Shown here: positions 1 through 15,000 of the stretch, in pieces
How positions within the stretch are numbered: the stretch's first letter is position 1
How the letters are laid out: every line of letters starts with the position of its first letter
Source: Agelaius tricolor
Lineage: Eukaryota; Chordata; Aves; Passeriformes; Icteridae
Assembly (NCBI GenBank): GCA_023055355.1
Contig: JALJCS010000004.1
Coordinates: 32,301,744 to 32,365,743 of the forward strand
DNA: 64,000 nucleotides
Reading direction: 5' to 3'
Program-made: the position numbers and the translations under genes
Notes under the pieces: model-generated
What the model was told of the DNA's origin: nothing
What the model saw: the letters and a program-made list of their open reading frames with translations, nothing else
The model's database searches: none

Positions 1-3000
1 TGGATCACAAGCATTCTGCAAAGACTGCTCTGTTAGTACCAGCACAACACAAATAACAAAAGTACCAATAGCAAAAGTCAAAACTCTGGGCTGTGATTAG
101 GCAGATACATCCAGAAGTCAAGTATTCTCTAAAACATCTGCACTCAGCTGCAGCATTTTAGAGTAGCAAAGGGACACCACAACCATTAAAAATGTAAGTA
201 AAACACCCACCTGCCTGAACATATGTTTCATTCATCCAACATATGTTTCTCCTCTTCATTCTGTTTATGACTGAGATGTCCCTGATTTTAGCTAGGACAA
301 AAATCATGGAGTTTCTTAAATTATTATTTTTGGTTTATTTTTGTAATGAGGAAGGACAAGCTATAAATTTGTGCCACACCCAAAGCCCCTCTAATGTCAT
401 TGCCCTTTTCCAGTTACATCAGTAGCTCCCAGCACTACTTCTCTTCATCTTTGCTTTACCCAGAGTGAAGCAGGAGCACCCAGACCACGTCTTCACAACT
501 GCATGAGTACAACTGGGCAACAGGCCAATTGGACAAACATAGGCAATGGAAACAATCTTTTTATTTTGTGTTATCACCCTCTAGATACACAGAGCTCAAT
601 GCACTGGAGATGTGCAGCCTAGCCAGCTGTGCTTTCTCACACAATTTTTTATCCCTTTGTCCTCACCCTTTGCTTTATACCCACCCACACAGCAATTTCA
701 GCCACCTATTTTTCCCTGGAAAAAAAAAAAACGATTACAGTTTCTGGTCTTACAGCACACAAATTTCATTGAAATTTGAGAAGCAAGAATGCTCTACTTC
801 ATTTGAGCCTGAAGACACCTGCAGCTCAGTCTCAGGTGAGCAATTCAGAGCCAACAATAAGAAAATGAAAATGTCAAGGACCAGGTACTTCCTTGAAACA
901 AAACAGACTTTGTTCTGGGCAAACAACAGGAATACTATTTGTTCTGCTTTCTTTCCTTTTAAGGGAGAGACCTTCTCCAGAAGATACATCACTCTAGGTA
1001 AATGAGTCCCTCTCTTCAAACTCTTTTCTGACAAACTGACTGGCTTGAAGCCCTTCCTTGGACAAGAAATCAGGAAGAGGTCATTTAAAAGACCCTGAAG
1101 ATGCAGCAGGCTGGATCAAGAACACTGATGTCCAGAACATAGGCTGGATGAGCGGCTGCCCTCTGGTTGATTACCAGGCAATTTCACACCAAGGCTATTC
1201 CATCTGAAGAACATTACAGAGAACAAAAGGCATAGGGACACATTTCCTATTAAATCCTGTTATTTCTTCTCAAAAGCAATAAAATGCCCTGGCTTTGAGT
1301 GTAAGAATGAGGACGAGTCCTTCTGTACTTGGAATAAACACACTTGTGCACATTCCTTCCTTTCATGCTGTGTACATCTCTACTTGGCATTGCAAGCTGT
1401 TGCAAGATGACTCAGCTTGTTACTGATTAACATCTCACCTTATGTCTTTTCTGTGTGCTTCGATCCAGCTCTTCTCACATCCATCAGGCATCCTGACACA
1501 TGCATTTCTTTCCATTTCGCCCTCAGGTGTACCAGACAGACACGCACTCAATAGCCCAGAGTCACCACGTACCACCAATTTTCTTCTCCAGAGCACAAAC
1601 CCCCCTCCTTCACGCACAGTGCTGCAGCGCAAGCCATTCACATCCCCAAAGGCACTGCAGGCAGCAGAACAGGGTTTGCCACACCAGATTTCTGTGCCTT
1701 CCTTTCCTTCCATATGGAATCAAGGAGAGGTGTCACGTGCCTGAGAGATACTGGCAGCTCAGCCACCATGCAATGCACCATCCATTTGTTTCTGGAGAGC
1801 AGGGCCTGGCCTTCCTGCCCAGAGAGGGTATGTGTTCCCCACATTCGGGGTGGGAAATTACTTTGGGGTGACTGAGAAATGTGGTATTTCAAATCAGAGA
1901 GCAGGAAAAGAATGTGTAACTTGCTTTTTGGGTATGTTTCACCCAAATACAATTTTTATAGGAAAAAAAACCAATTGGTTCCCAAATATTGAAGAGAGTG
2001 TGTTCGTCCTTCATAATGGGACTGTTATCTTGAATAGTCATCTAGAGCTGTGTGCTCTCATGGACAAAAGGAATCACCACCCCTCACCCTCAAGAAACTT
2101 TCTTGTAAAAGCTTCTGAAGAGTGATGTTACCCAGCCACTACCTCACTGCCTTGCACCCTGACCTCCCCCCTCCCACCTTCTCCTCAGGCATCAACACAA
2201 CTTTACTCAGCTTTATTTCCTCACAGAACACATTCCCTAGCTAAAGACCACCTCCATCTGTGGCTGCAGCTCATCCTTCTCCCACCAGCACTGGCACCTG
2301 CACAGACACGTACACACCTGTCCCAGCAACAGCACCCTACCTGCGTTCTAGGAAACAAAGGAATCCCAGGCACAGGAGCTCACCCCTTCTCTCACTCTCA
2401 CAGCATGGCATTGCCAATAAAATATTTGCAAACACACAGACACACAAGCTGAGAACACTCTCAAGCCCTCCCAGTGGTTCTTACTTCACTGCATTTTTGC
2501 ATGGCACAATGAGCACCTGTAAACCCTGCAATTCCCAGAAGCCCTTAGAGCAGTGCAGAGGAGAAGTCATATCTCCATAGTGTCACAAAGCCTCCAAAGG
2601 CCAATATAGTGCCAAGTGACATGCAACTGGCTTTCAGAAACAAAGGCAGAAGAGGAGGCAAAGGCAGGAGTTCACTGTCAACACTGGAAGTTTGTTCGCT
2701 GCTTTCAGAATTGTATCAGGAGATGAGCTAAGAGACCTTCTGCCACCTGCATGCAACTTACTGGCACATCTGATCTATTTCCAAATGTGATCTCTAACAG
2801 TCCATGCAGGCTGCTCTGTAAAATTAGCAGTGTCAACCCCAGTTTTATTCGGGTTAGAGCCAAAAATCACTCCTGAGCAAAGATCACTCTGTCCCAATAA
2901 TTATCAGACAATATTTACATATGCATCAAAGCTACAGTTTGGCAAAAAAAAGTTAATTCACCCAAGAGTGCTTTGATCCTCTGACAAATCATTTCCTGAT

Positions 3001-6000
3001 TAAAGCTGAAACAACAAAAAGGACTTTGGACACTAACCAGCTGTCACACTTGTGTTGTGAGCTGGCACTAAATCCCACAAAGCCTGGGAGGAAAGATTTA
3101 GGTGGTGGGAGGGGAACAAACGGTCAATTTGCATTCACAGCATGCGAGAAGTTCCTTCTGGAAAGGCAATTCCTTTTCTTGCTGCCTATCTGAAGCAAGC
3201 TAACAGAACAGGGATCCATTAAAACTCATCAAAAGGAAAGCAAGCAATTGCAGGACACTCTGGCAGTACTGAAGTATTGCAAAACTTGTTGGATGTACTA
3301 CAGCTGGGGGTGTTGTGTGTTAGAGGAGTTTTGTTTTGGCTTTTTTTGCTTTGCTCTCCCGAGGATGTTTAGAAATGGAAAAATTTCCAAATGCAATGAC
3401 CCATTCGACTGACCTGAATGAGACAAAAACAAAAAATGAGCTTAACAAAGATCTGAGTTGCAGCTGGGAAAAGTGAGGGCAGAGCTGAGGTTTAGTAGTA
3501 TCTCCTTTTTTCCTACTAAAATGAAGCATTCACTGGACTGTTGTACTCCTAACCATAAAAAGAGTCCTGATGCTCGCAGACTTCTTTCAACATTGTTCAT
3601 CAGATAGTCTCTCAGTTATTAATATTTTCCCATGCTTCTACTGGCAAATAGAACATTTGACAATTAAACAGAAATGCAGCTTGGGGGGTTGCAGATTAGA
3701 AGCATATTTTGCTACATAGTTCTGGTATGATGAACTCTTAATTAAAAAAAAAAAAAAAACAAACAAAACCCAAACATTATTAATCCAAGGTGTTGAAAGA
3801 AACAGTCCACAAAACTAAATAATTTCATCCAAACTTCAGGCTCATTTTAACTGATGTATTTTGTTACCAGGCTTTGAGAAATTGAGTCTACGGTCTCATT
3901 AAATCAATAGGCCATAATACACAAAATAAGAGACTGATTAACTCTTTAGATGCTCTTAGTATGTTGGTGTTTATTAACTTAGTTTTACTGGTGATGTCAT
4001 ACAACTGAACTCCTGAAATCTCTCCTTGCGACAGGCTTGTTACTTTTCTATTCTCTCATTTAAACAAGTTTTCTCGGCAGTCAACTCTCAGATGTGTTGC
4101 TCGACCTGCCACCTGTCTACTTCCAACAAGATCAGTATCTTCAAATTTGGAAGCACAAAGGGACCAACTTGATAAAACTCATGCCTTGCACTTTGAACTG
4201 CCTAACACCAGATCCAGAGCTGACATTACTGCAAGCCTTTCACAGGGCTCTGTTGTGATGCAAATAAAGTACAATCCCCAGACACAAAAAAGTCATTAAA
4301 CCGGAATTAGGAGTTATAAGTAACTGGCAAGCTGAACGAAAAATCTGGGTTAAGAGAAACACCAAAGAAAGACCTACAAAGAAAGTGGGAAACGGCTGCT
4401 GACAATTACCCTTCAGCAAACACAAGGAAACAGGTAGGGGACCGCAGTGCTCTGCAGCAGCAGCTTCCACGGCAGGCTCAGCCGGCTCGGCTTCCACAGC
4501 GTGAGCTGGGCACTCACATCACCCTTCTCCCCCAAAGGGGACAGAGTGTGCCATCCAGCCCTGCCGTGGGCTGAGCGCACTGACAGCATTTCAACTGAGC
4601 AGCTCCGGCTCAGCTCGCCGGCAGACGCCAGCTCTGTGAGTGACCTGGAGCCAAGGCCAGCCAGGCTCCCAGCAGCTCCCCAGCTGCTGACCAAACAGGG
4701 AATTGAGCAAACTGGGCAACAGCAAACACTCACATGCTATTAGGTCAGGAGTTAAAATATCTCAATGACCTGCAACTTCCATCATGAACAAAGGCTGATA
4801 AAAGCCAGAGCCTTAGGGAATACAAACTCATCTACAAAAAAACCCATCCAGGCAATTTCTGTCATTTGAATAGACAGCAAGACAAAAGTAAGGAGGGTTT
4901 TCCTTCGTTCTGAAGAAAAAAAAAAATTAAAAGTCATGATGTAAAATGAAGTTTTCAAGAAGGGATCAAGGAAATGGATGGATCTAATGGATCCTTCCTA
5001 GACATCAGAGAGAAGCTCAGCATATCAGTATAGCAAGAAAAATACTGCCCCTTTTTTCGTGATAAGAAGCCATGAAGCCAGGAACCTCTTTGCCTGTAAC
5101 TCCATCTTCAACATCAGCACTAATCACCTCATCCATCAGCACCATCCAACTTGAGTCCCGAGTGGGCCATGTAAGATGAATTGCAAATCAATCATACAGC
5201 ACAACAGCCTTCTTTTCACAGCAGCAAAACGTAATTCATACATAGGAATATTGCCAACACAGACTGGGGCTATTCTTGACCCAGAACGTATTCAGTCCTC
5301 TTACAGCCAGCTGTGAATTAGCATATTAACAGTGAAAGGAAATCAAGAGATCTGTTTAAAAAAATCATACATAAATCAGCCTAGAAGAGTGTTCACAGCT
5401 AAGAAAACACCAGATTCCTGCAGCAAGCAGGAAGAGCTTAAAAGAGCATGGGTCACAGCCCATGGCCAGAGGAGAAGGCAGTGAGGTGGCTAATCCACAG
5501 CCCCCACTACCCAGCTGCAAACAGGAGAGCTCACTAGAGCGAGCATGGCACATTTGTGCTGTGACCCCTAGCCACTATCCCAGGTTTATCCCAGGTTGTG
5601 TTCTGCTGAGAAGACGACAAAAATGCAAGTTCTCAGACACTCGGGGACAAGGCAAGGTCATGCCAACATTCCTTACCAGAAAAAGTTCTCTCTGCACACT
5701 GCCAAGAAGAAGTATGTATACCTTTAATTAGCTACACAAACTTTCTTTGCAATGCTGAGCCTTGAACTTGGTACTAAGAATAGTCCAGTATATCTTCTTT
5801 TTTTCATTTCCAAAGTAGAACATTTTGTAAGACTGCAACAGCCTAAAAAGTCATGGCAGTCACCCACTGCTGCTGTGTTACAGTGAGAGGCAACTGAATC
5901 TTTTTTTTTCCCCCTCCACTTCTAAGGACAAGAAAAGGAATTGCACTGCTGGCTCATTACTCCTGCTCCTGCAACAGCCTCACGAGACAAAGTTCAAAAC

Positions 6001-9000
6001 TAGCAGAAATTTGGTGACAGGCTGAAAATGTGAAGCAAAGGACAGTTTCTCAAGAAAAGGTTATACTTGTCAGATTAGACAGCGGAGCCTGAATTCTGTC
6101 AGAGACAGCTCTTTCACTTCTCCTTTTTATTTCTTACATTATCTTCATGGTGACCCCCCCTTTTCTGTATTGTCTTAGAGACTTTGAACAGAGCAAGCAT
6201 TCAGGGGCAGGGTGAAAGAGGAGGAACAGGCATGACTTGATGGGCACTGAACAAAGTGCGCACTAGATAGAAAAGCTACAGGAAATAAAAGGAGTCCAGA
6301 GAGCTGAAACAGAGGAATAGCAAAAGCATGAGAACAGCCAAGATACTTCACAGACATGTCTGGGCAAACATTCAAGGCCATGAGGTAGAACTATCAGAAG
6401 CCAGGAGTTACATTATGCTTCTTTGTACTCCAGTAAAACCTACCCTGAACAGCTCCAGGGAGGGATCCACAGGCAATACCACAACTTCCACTCAGTGACT
6501 TACTCAGAGATGGGAGAAACCAGCTGTGTTAGACATCCAGGACTCCCCTAATCCCTCTTAATCAATAAGCAGCTGGTAATCAACCTGAGTTAAGATGAGG
6601 CAATGGGCACAGATGGGCAATGAACTCACAAGCTTAGACATGAGGGTGGCTGGCCAGCACGGACTAGTTAGTGTTGTGCATCTAACATGTTTAACCTCCA
6701 GTATCAAACCCAGTATTTCTAGCAGGATATTTTAAGACTCTTCATATCTCTGCAATACAGTCAGAAACTTTCTGGTAACTCTCAGAATTATTCACCTAAT
6801 TTTCCAAAACCAGCAGGAAGTTGATTTCAATTTTTCTGAGAAGACTGTGCTGAAACCCTTATCACCATGGCTATCCTACTCTAGGCACATGATGTTCTCT
6901 TTGTGGCAGGCTAAGCAGGTGGGCAGAAGTACCAGTTCAAAGGTATCTGACTTGAATTTACCTCCAAATTCAAGCCAAAACCACTTCAGCCATGGTCAGC
7001 CTCCCTCTAGCAAAAGCCAGGATAACATACTTCAGTTAAATCTGTACCTGAAAGCCACCATTGCTTTAATTAGATTCAGCCAAATCCAGGTCTTTGCAGT
7101 CTAGACATGGTTTAGCAAGTGCTTTTATGTGAGTAATTCATTGAGAAAGAGCACATGTTAAGTTCTATCTGGAGCTTACCTCAGTTTTGGCAAAAAAAAT
7201 AGCTGGATTTTGACAGGCCTAACACAGCTCAACCTAACTATTCAAGCATCGGTCCAAGGGAAGATTTTATTTGACAAAGAAAGGAAAATGTTCCTCCTTG
7301 GGCCAAATGCTTTTCCAAAGTTTAGCCAGCCACAAAAGGTGTTTCCATTCAGAGCAAGAGCAATAAACAGGACAATTTTGCAACACAGCACAGACATGAA
7401 TCTTGGAGCAATACAGAATACATACCCCATGCCTTACTCCGCCCCTCCTGCAGTCTCTGTAATACTCTAGGTTTTAGACAAAGGTCCAGAGATTAATAGA
7501 AAGGAAAGAGAAAAAGCACATATGGAGTAACTACTGCTTCTGACCTGTGGTACATGTACACTGGTCACACACATATTTACAGCAACTTTATACAGGAATG
7601 TCAGGGCAGCCTTGTGGCTTGACAACTTCTGCACTGAAATCAAAGTGATGAGATGCTCCAGCTCCAACAAAGTCAGTTTGACTAAGCTTTAATATAGATA
7701 CAAATGGCTGTTGGCCGACAGAAAATTGTTAGTGCTCCTAGCTGTGTACAAATACATTAAAACTATTTTCTATTTCTCAAAGAATCTCTGGCTTAGCAGT
7801 AGTAAAACATGGGAAACAGCTCACTGTTTCTGAAGACAGGATGTGCAGGAAAGTGCCTTACATACCCAGCTGGTTCTTCCACAGGGCAACACCAGTATCA
7901 CAGGCCAGACAGTCCTCCTCCTTGCAATGAGACTCTCTCAGCACTGATGAAAGACTAGCTGTAACTGGACATTGTGGTCAAAGAATATTAGGCAGTTAAA
8001 TTAACAGTTATACTTGAATGCATCAGCATGCATAAAGCAGCCCATACATCGTGTCATTTTCACTCAGAGTTAAGACAATTGTTATTTTCTGAAACAAAGT
8101 CAGGAGACAACCCTGGCTCACTTTTGTGATGCAAATTAGCAAGTCGCTTGGAGGAAGAGGTGGGGAGGAAAAGTCTTTTAATTGACATTACAATGAAACT
8201 TCCTCCCTACACAAGAGTCACAGACATCAGCTCCAGTGGTGCCTCCTCCAGGACCCCAGCATTCTCCTTCAGCCCGTGCACAGCCAAACCTCTGGCTCCT
8301 CACTGCTGCATCTGCCATGTCACTCACTTGCAGTCACCAAAGAGACCTTGGTGTACCATCCAGAATAGCCACCAAGTGTGTTAAACAAGGGGACATAAAC
8401 TGCTGCTCTTCCATGAAGATCTAGCTACAAGGAAACTTGTTTTACCAAGCAGGAACAGCATCCAAAGCAAAACACCATCCCAAATGAAATTCGGCTCAGG
8501 AATGTGAGCTATGTGGGCAGGGGGGCTCTGATGGACATAAAGGGAGGACAGGAGCAGGCAGGCTGCTTTCACAACAGTGGTTTTCAAGCCAGAGCAGAGG
8601 ACCAGCTTAGCCACCTCCCTCATCCCACTTCGTGCACGGCAGAGCTCGGGAATGTGAGCAATGCGGACTGGGGGCCAGGGGGCTTCGCTGCCCGGGAGAG
8701 AGGGATGGGAGGGGCTACCAGGGCAACAACACATGAAGACCAAGAGGCAGCTGGGGTTGCTGAGGAGTTGTAGGGCTCCTTTTAAGGGAGGGGCGGTCTG
8801 TGGAAGGGTCAAAAGGCTCAACTGCAGGCTGTGAACCAACAAAGGTCCCTTCCTGTCCCAGTCACCCTGTGCTTGTGAAACAAAACTACAAATGTAGCTT
8901 TGCAATAAAACTGTCATTAATCTCTACCACTTAAAACAAACTGCAGGCCATCCTGGTTTTTTGGCTAGTTGTGGGCATGAAAAATATACCAGCATTAAGA

Positions 9001-12000
9001 CTAATAAATCCATGCACCTAACACTTCCTGAGCCAGAGATTTAATATTCAGCTGTAAATGCACAAACCTTCTCTGCCCCAGGCCAACAAAAGATGGAATT
9101 GCTATAGGTAACAGCCCTGAAACCCTCTCAAGTCTGCTTCAACCAAAACCAACAACCCCTTACAATGTGAACAATATTCTGTCAGTTGTTTATTTATAAG
9201 ATTTTTGAAGAACTCCATTTTATTTTGACCACATTTTCTTGATCCCCACATCCCAGTCCAGCCACTAAGTGACTGAGCGCTGCCTATCTGGCTGGAGCAG
9301 CAGCCTCCCAGGACGTGCACCTCCCAGCGCTGGGTCTCTGGAGGGAGCACCGACTGCATCTCCTTAGCACGCCTACCACATAACTCGTGACAGTCATGAT
9401 GTGTGCACAGATACAAAGAGGGGTTTGTTTTCCTTAAATTTCCTCAGTAAGAAGGCTCCCGGCAGCCACTAGTATTTTTGTGTGTGTGATCCTGCTACAT
9501 TGCTTAAAAACACGGCAGTGGGCACAAGCAGCAGTACTTATGGGATGAAAAACTGCAAGAAAAACACTAAGGAGACTAAGACTCAGTGCTAAATCACAGA
9601 TGGAATCAGGACCGTGGCAACTTCCACTACACACATCAGAACCCTTGTTAACTCGAAAAACCCCCATGCATAAAGCAGCTCATAACACTACAAGAACAAA
9701 GTAAGAAGCATTCATCAAGTTTGTCAGCCCACTTAAACAATGCTGACAAGATACATACACTGCAGCTGACCATGCCTACGTAATTTCCAGCACCTCTTTG
9801 TTTCAGAGAGATTTCACCTTGGTCTTGCAGGTGATTATATCTCCTCTTCGAATGTTACTGACTTGTCATGGACAGAAAGCTGCCTGAGAAGGCTGCTGGT
9901 AAAATCTAAGTTGAGAAAATGGTCAGTGATGCCAGAGTAAGACTATCATTCATCTGAGGAAAGAAAACCCTTCAAGAGCTTATCATCAGGAAAAAAAACC
10001 AAGAAAGCAGCAACTTGAAAGTTTAAGAACAAGTTCAGCCCCACATATCAGGAAGGAATGGAACTTAAGCTAAAAAAATCTCTTCTTGTATTGCATTTTC
10101 TGAGTCTTAAGATTAGTCTGGGAAAAAGACTATTGTTTTAAAAGTGAAGTTATTAATTGAAAAATGTGAAGTGTGGTTTTAAAAAAAAATACCACAAGGC
10201 AGCTTAATTCTAATCACGTTCCTGTAAATCCAAACTGAACACCTGAAAAGAGCCAAATGACTTTCAATGCCTTAAAAAATGGAAGAAAAAACACCAAAAC
10301 CTGTCTCCCCTATTCAGGAAATCTAGCATTTCACAGTTCAGTTTGGATTCCCCCCCAGCCCCGCTCTCTTTTTTGATTTATTTGTGCAAAACTAGGTATT
10401 ATGAACAAAGTTTAGAGCAACTTCAAAACTTACATTTCTATTAAGTTCATTGTGAAGCAGCTTCAAAACTGAGTAGAGGCAACTGCTTTTCATTCAGCAA
10501 GCCTGAATTTTCTGTTGCAAGCAATTTTCTGTTGCTAGACTCTACAAGGCAAAGTGCTACTGCTAGACAGACAGCTGAAAAATACAGAGCAGCAAGAGAA
10601 GGACTCTAAAAAGTCACAGGAGGCTATAGAAATTCTGCTTCAATATAGCTGTAAAGTCCCACCTTGGTTAAGTTCCATGATATTCCACAACATCCAGATC
10701 AAGTTTTGACAACTGTCCTCTGCTTTGTTAGGAGTTCTCTAGCCATTCTGCACCACTCTTTTACTTCTGCTCTCTTCTGCACTTACAACACACAGAACAA
10801 AAAAGCTAAGCCTGGCCTGCCAAATTACTTCTGCTTCCTGTCCCTGTTTGCCCCAGAAACCCAATTACAAAGTTAACTCACGCTAATGGAGCCTGAAGGG
10901 ACGTGCACTCACACTCAGCTACATGACAGGTCTCAATGAATGAACAGCCTGATTTTCACCCTGGTTTGGTATCTGAAATGTAAACAATGCACATTAAAGT
11001 TATCTATTGCAGAACGGCAGGTACCTATGGGTGTATCTGTGGCTAATCGGAGTGAAAAGTCAGATTCCAGCATGAGTCATTACCCAGTAAAGGACTCTCC
11101 TTAAAAACAAAACAAACAAACAAACCCCCCCCACAGTGGGGTTCACCCCTGATAGAAACACCAGTTTCTACTCTGAAGAAACAGCCAGCTAAACGAAACA
11201 TCTCTTAGCAGGTATTTTGCTGCACCTATTGAGGTAGATACACCCCGGGAAAAAAAAAAAAACAGCAAAGCTCTGCTCTAGTGCAGCCCTCCAAAAACTG
11301 AACTGCAGCGGGAAGTAGAATATATCTTAATGTATCAGTCTACTAACACTGCAAAGGAACACTGATGAATTGAAACAACCTGTCTACTGACAGGTGGGTT
11401 AATAACAAAGCACTGGTCAGAAAATACCAACAACCTTAAATTGCGTTTGCCAAGCTGCAAAACTGAGAAGACCTACCAACTCTTTCATTCTGCTTTCTCT
11501 TCTGTTGGAAGTCTGGAAATTGGGAGAAAAATTCTGCAATATTGCTTCATTTAATAACTAGGCATCAGTCAAGTGCCTCTGCTTTTGTCTCACGATCAGT
11601 ATCTTGACTGTCCTTTGTTACTTTTCATATTCTAATTTTAAAACACTCAAAAGTGTCTACGTAAATAAAGAGAAAGATTCTCTAGTCTAAACCTAAACAT
11701 TACTTTCCCCAGTCACTACACTTCTTCGCAAATTCCGTCTGGAGAAGTACTGAATACCCACATAAAACACTCATGTATGTATCTTTCTTTCCCTATCCAA
11801 ACTAGATTAGTTTAGTATAACCCTCAGAGATCTTCTGCATATGCTGTGATGAAAAGAGCATCATTCACAGAGATTTCACTATTGTCCGAGCTCCTTGGGG
11901 GCTTTTTGACACAGCTGTTCCAAAACAGCTCAAGAATGAGCACCATCCTTTTCTCATTTAACCGCTCATGAAGTGAATGAAAACACTCTGATGGAAGCCC

Positions 12001-15000
12001 CACCACGCACAGCCATGTTTATGCACCTAAACAAACACATTCAACCTCTGACATGGTCTCACTTCAGGGAAGACTTCCAGCTGTTAACTGGGAAAACAGT
12101 TGAGGTTAAAAAAAAAAATTAAAAAAATATAAAGGGATCAGAATAGCTCGGGGGAGATAATTAGTTTAGTTTTAAATAGATAATTAGTTTAGTTTTAAAC
12201 TAAACTCAACTTGTTAGTCTTTGAGACTAACAGGTTGCAGGCTGGTAGCTGATGAGTAGAAAGTGCAAGGCAAGGAGCTCTCCCGGTCCCACCCACAAAG
12301 CAGGGCTTTGACGATCAGTCAAAGACGATCGTCTCCTGATCAATGATCAATGACGATCAGCTCCTGATCCTCATCTACCAAAAAGGTTCTAATAGACCAA
12401 ATCCACATCACATGGGTTTCCAACTCACAGGCTCGGGAGGCAATCACAGCACGATGATTTCATGCCTGTTCATTTCTGACGCATCCCTGTACTACCGCTG
12501 AGGCTTCCCACCCTCTCATGCTATGTTGCCACAGCCGGTGGGACACTCTGCACACATCAAGTAGCCGGGGGCGAGGGGAGGGAGGGAGGTATTCCAGCAC
12601 ATCTGTTTCCAGCCAGATCAGTGTTCCAATCGGCTTTGTCCCACAGCCACATTAATATTAGCACCAACAGAAAGAAGGTAGCAGCAAAAGTGTGAGAGAA
12701 GAGCTCACTGCTTTCAGCCAGGCACAGGTTTTCTGCCTGGCTGCAGCCCCTGTAAAGTCCCTGTGGCACAGGCAGAGTCAACAGGAAAGAGCCAGGAGGT
12801 GTGGAGACTGGCACAGGCGCTGAATAAAACAGAAACATTTCTGGCACCACTCGGCAATTCGTGGTGCAAAATCATCTGAGTCAATCTGGGCAGCATCCTC
12901 CCCTTTAATAATGATACTGCAAAATTGGGAAGGGATCAGAAATACTTACAAATTGTGAAAGAGGCTTCAAAAAGACAGTTCAATCTTTAACAGACCAAAC
13001 TACATTATTTGGAAGGGGCTGGTGGATTATGTAAAATAATAGATAGTGCATAAAAGCTAAATCAGTGTTTGTCCTTATGTCAAGAAGTGTTGATCAAGCC
13101 ATACAATTAGGAGGCTGAAATGTGTGCACACATGCTACAGAACTCATTGTCAGTGCACAGTGGCCATAAAGAGAGACCAAGAGAAGGACTGACACTTGTG
13201 TGGGTAACAGCCCTGTATGGAAGTTAACTTGGGAATACAACCTGAAACGTAAAAGTAAAAAAAGTAGGAAAAAAAGTCCAGGGACTAAGAGTTTAAAAGT
13301 CAATGTTAACTATTTACAGACTCATACAAGACATACGGGATTGATTAGGCCTCATCAGTCTTAGATGTATGGGTACCTCACACTGGATAAAAACCTCTGG
13401 TACAGAATCTCTCAACCCAAAGCAGCCTTACTAAGGCTAGTGCCTTGTTCAATAACCAATATTTTGACTGTTTGCATCTTCTTGGAACCCTCAGCAGCAG
13501 TGTAATCGGCTCCTGCCAGGGCACTACTGTTTCATGTAAATGCACTGAACTTGTTGGGCCCAGAAGATGGCAGACCAGTAAGAAAAAGCAAGGTCCTTGG
13601 CATGAGGAAAGGGTACATCTAGATAAGGAAGAACGCAACAGTAAATCCTTCTAGATTTCCACAATCAGCAGCTTAGGGCATCTACAGGCAGGAACTTCAG
13701 AGCACTAGCACCTAATTGGCGCAGACCACCAATCCATCCCCTAAGTGTGGCGGCACAAACATTTGTCCCAGAAATCCACTGAGGTGTCCCCACTGCCCTC
13801 CTGGACACCAACCACCCCCCAAAACCACAAAAAGCTGCTGTAGCTCATGGCATACACAGCTGCAGAGAAGATGGAAAAACAGACGTATTATGCATGTAGG
13901 AGAGTTCTCTCACTGACACTTGTTAGTCTTGATCTCTGTGTGTGACACAGCAACATCCCAGTGCTCCAGGATGGCACAGACATCTCTCTCTGCGGGAGGG
14001 ATGGGACACAGCACTATCCCTGAGCCCCAAAGCAGGCTGGGACACCCCCGATGCCCAACAGCCTCCCACCATCCCCTTCACCAGAACATTTTCTGGAGAT
14101 GGCTTGTTTTAGGGAAAGGTAGTTACAACCTCTAACACAGCAGGGCAAGTATCTGGGTCTACTTTTGGCTCCTGCGTGCAACAGGAACCCATACATCAGA
14201 AGAGTATGAGAACAGTAGCTGGGCTTTTGAAAAGACCAGACTCAGTTTGACAATGCTTATCCACAATTAAGTTCCAACTGATCTTGTCCGACTCCTCTGT
14301 CTTCACTCTACTCACATCTCCAAAGAATTAAAGGGACATTGAAAACATGCATTCATGACTCATGTTTAATTGCCAGCTATCCTTCCTCAGTACAGCTCTA
14401 ATTAGAAATCAGAAACACATTTTTGAGCTCAGAAAAACACAAAAAATTGGCACTAAGTGACAAGGGAAACCTGTGGGAGTGCTTTAAGTCCAACAGGATG
14501 TCACCTCCTAAGTTATGCTTTAGCCAGACTAGTCATTGGGCTTAATACAGGGTTAAGAGCCCAGAGTCTGTGGCAGCCTAAAAGAGAGATCAGATGCTCT
14601 TGCCACCCCTCCTGAATGACAGATTTTTTTTCATTACTATCAAAGCTCAGAAAGCATTTCCCATGTTCACTACAGCACATTACAAGCTATTTCCTTTCTT
14701 CTTCATCATGGACAACTACACCATTAATGGTGAAAAAGTGACTATCACCACATACATCTTTCTGCTTTCTGGAGTTTGCCAGGGAACCTTTGGCGAAGTA
14801 CAAATATAAACATGGCCTGAATCACTATTCAGATTTAACCACAAGTCTCAACACTACTGTCATGACTGCAGATACAGTTTCCCAAAGTAAAATATGTGGG
14901 CAGAATTCAGAATTAGAGAACACACTAGATAGACCTTACAAGTATAATTCACAATACAACACTGCCAGGAAAACATAAACTGAAAAAAATATCAATTATG

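Noticed and set aside
8381..8917. 178-codon minus-strand open frame with the motif IAHIPE twice
   Set aside because: The repeated motif comes from two diverged copies of a short DNA repeat about 150 bases apart. No coding features or splice context.
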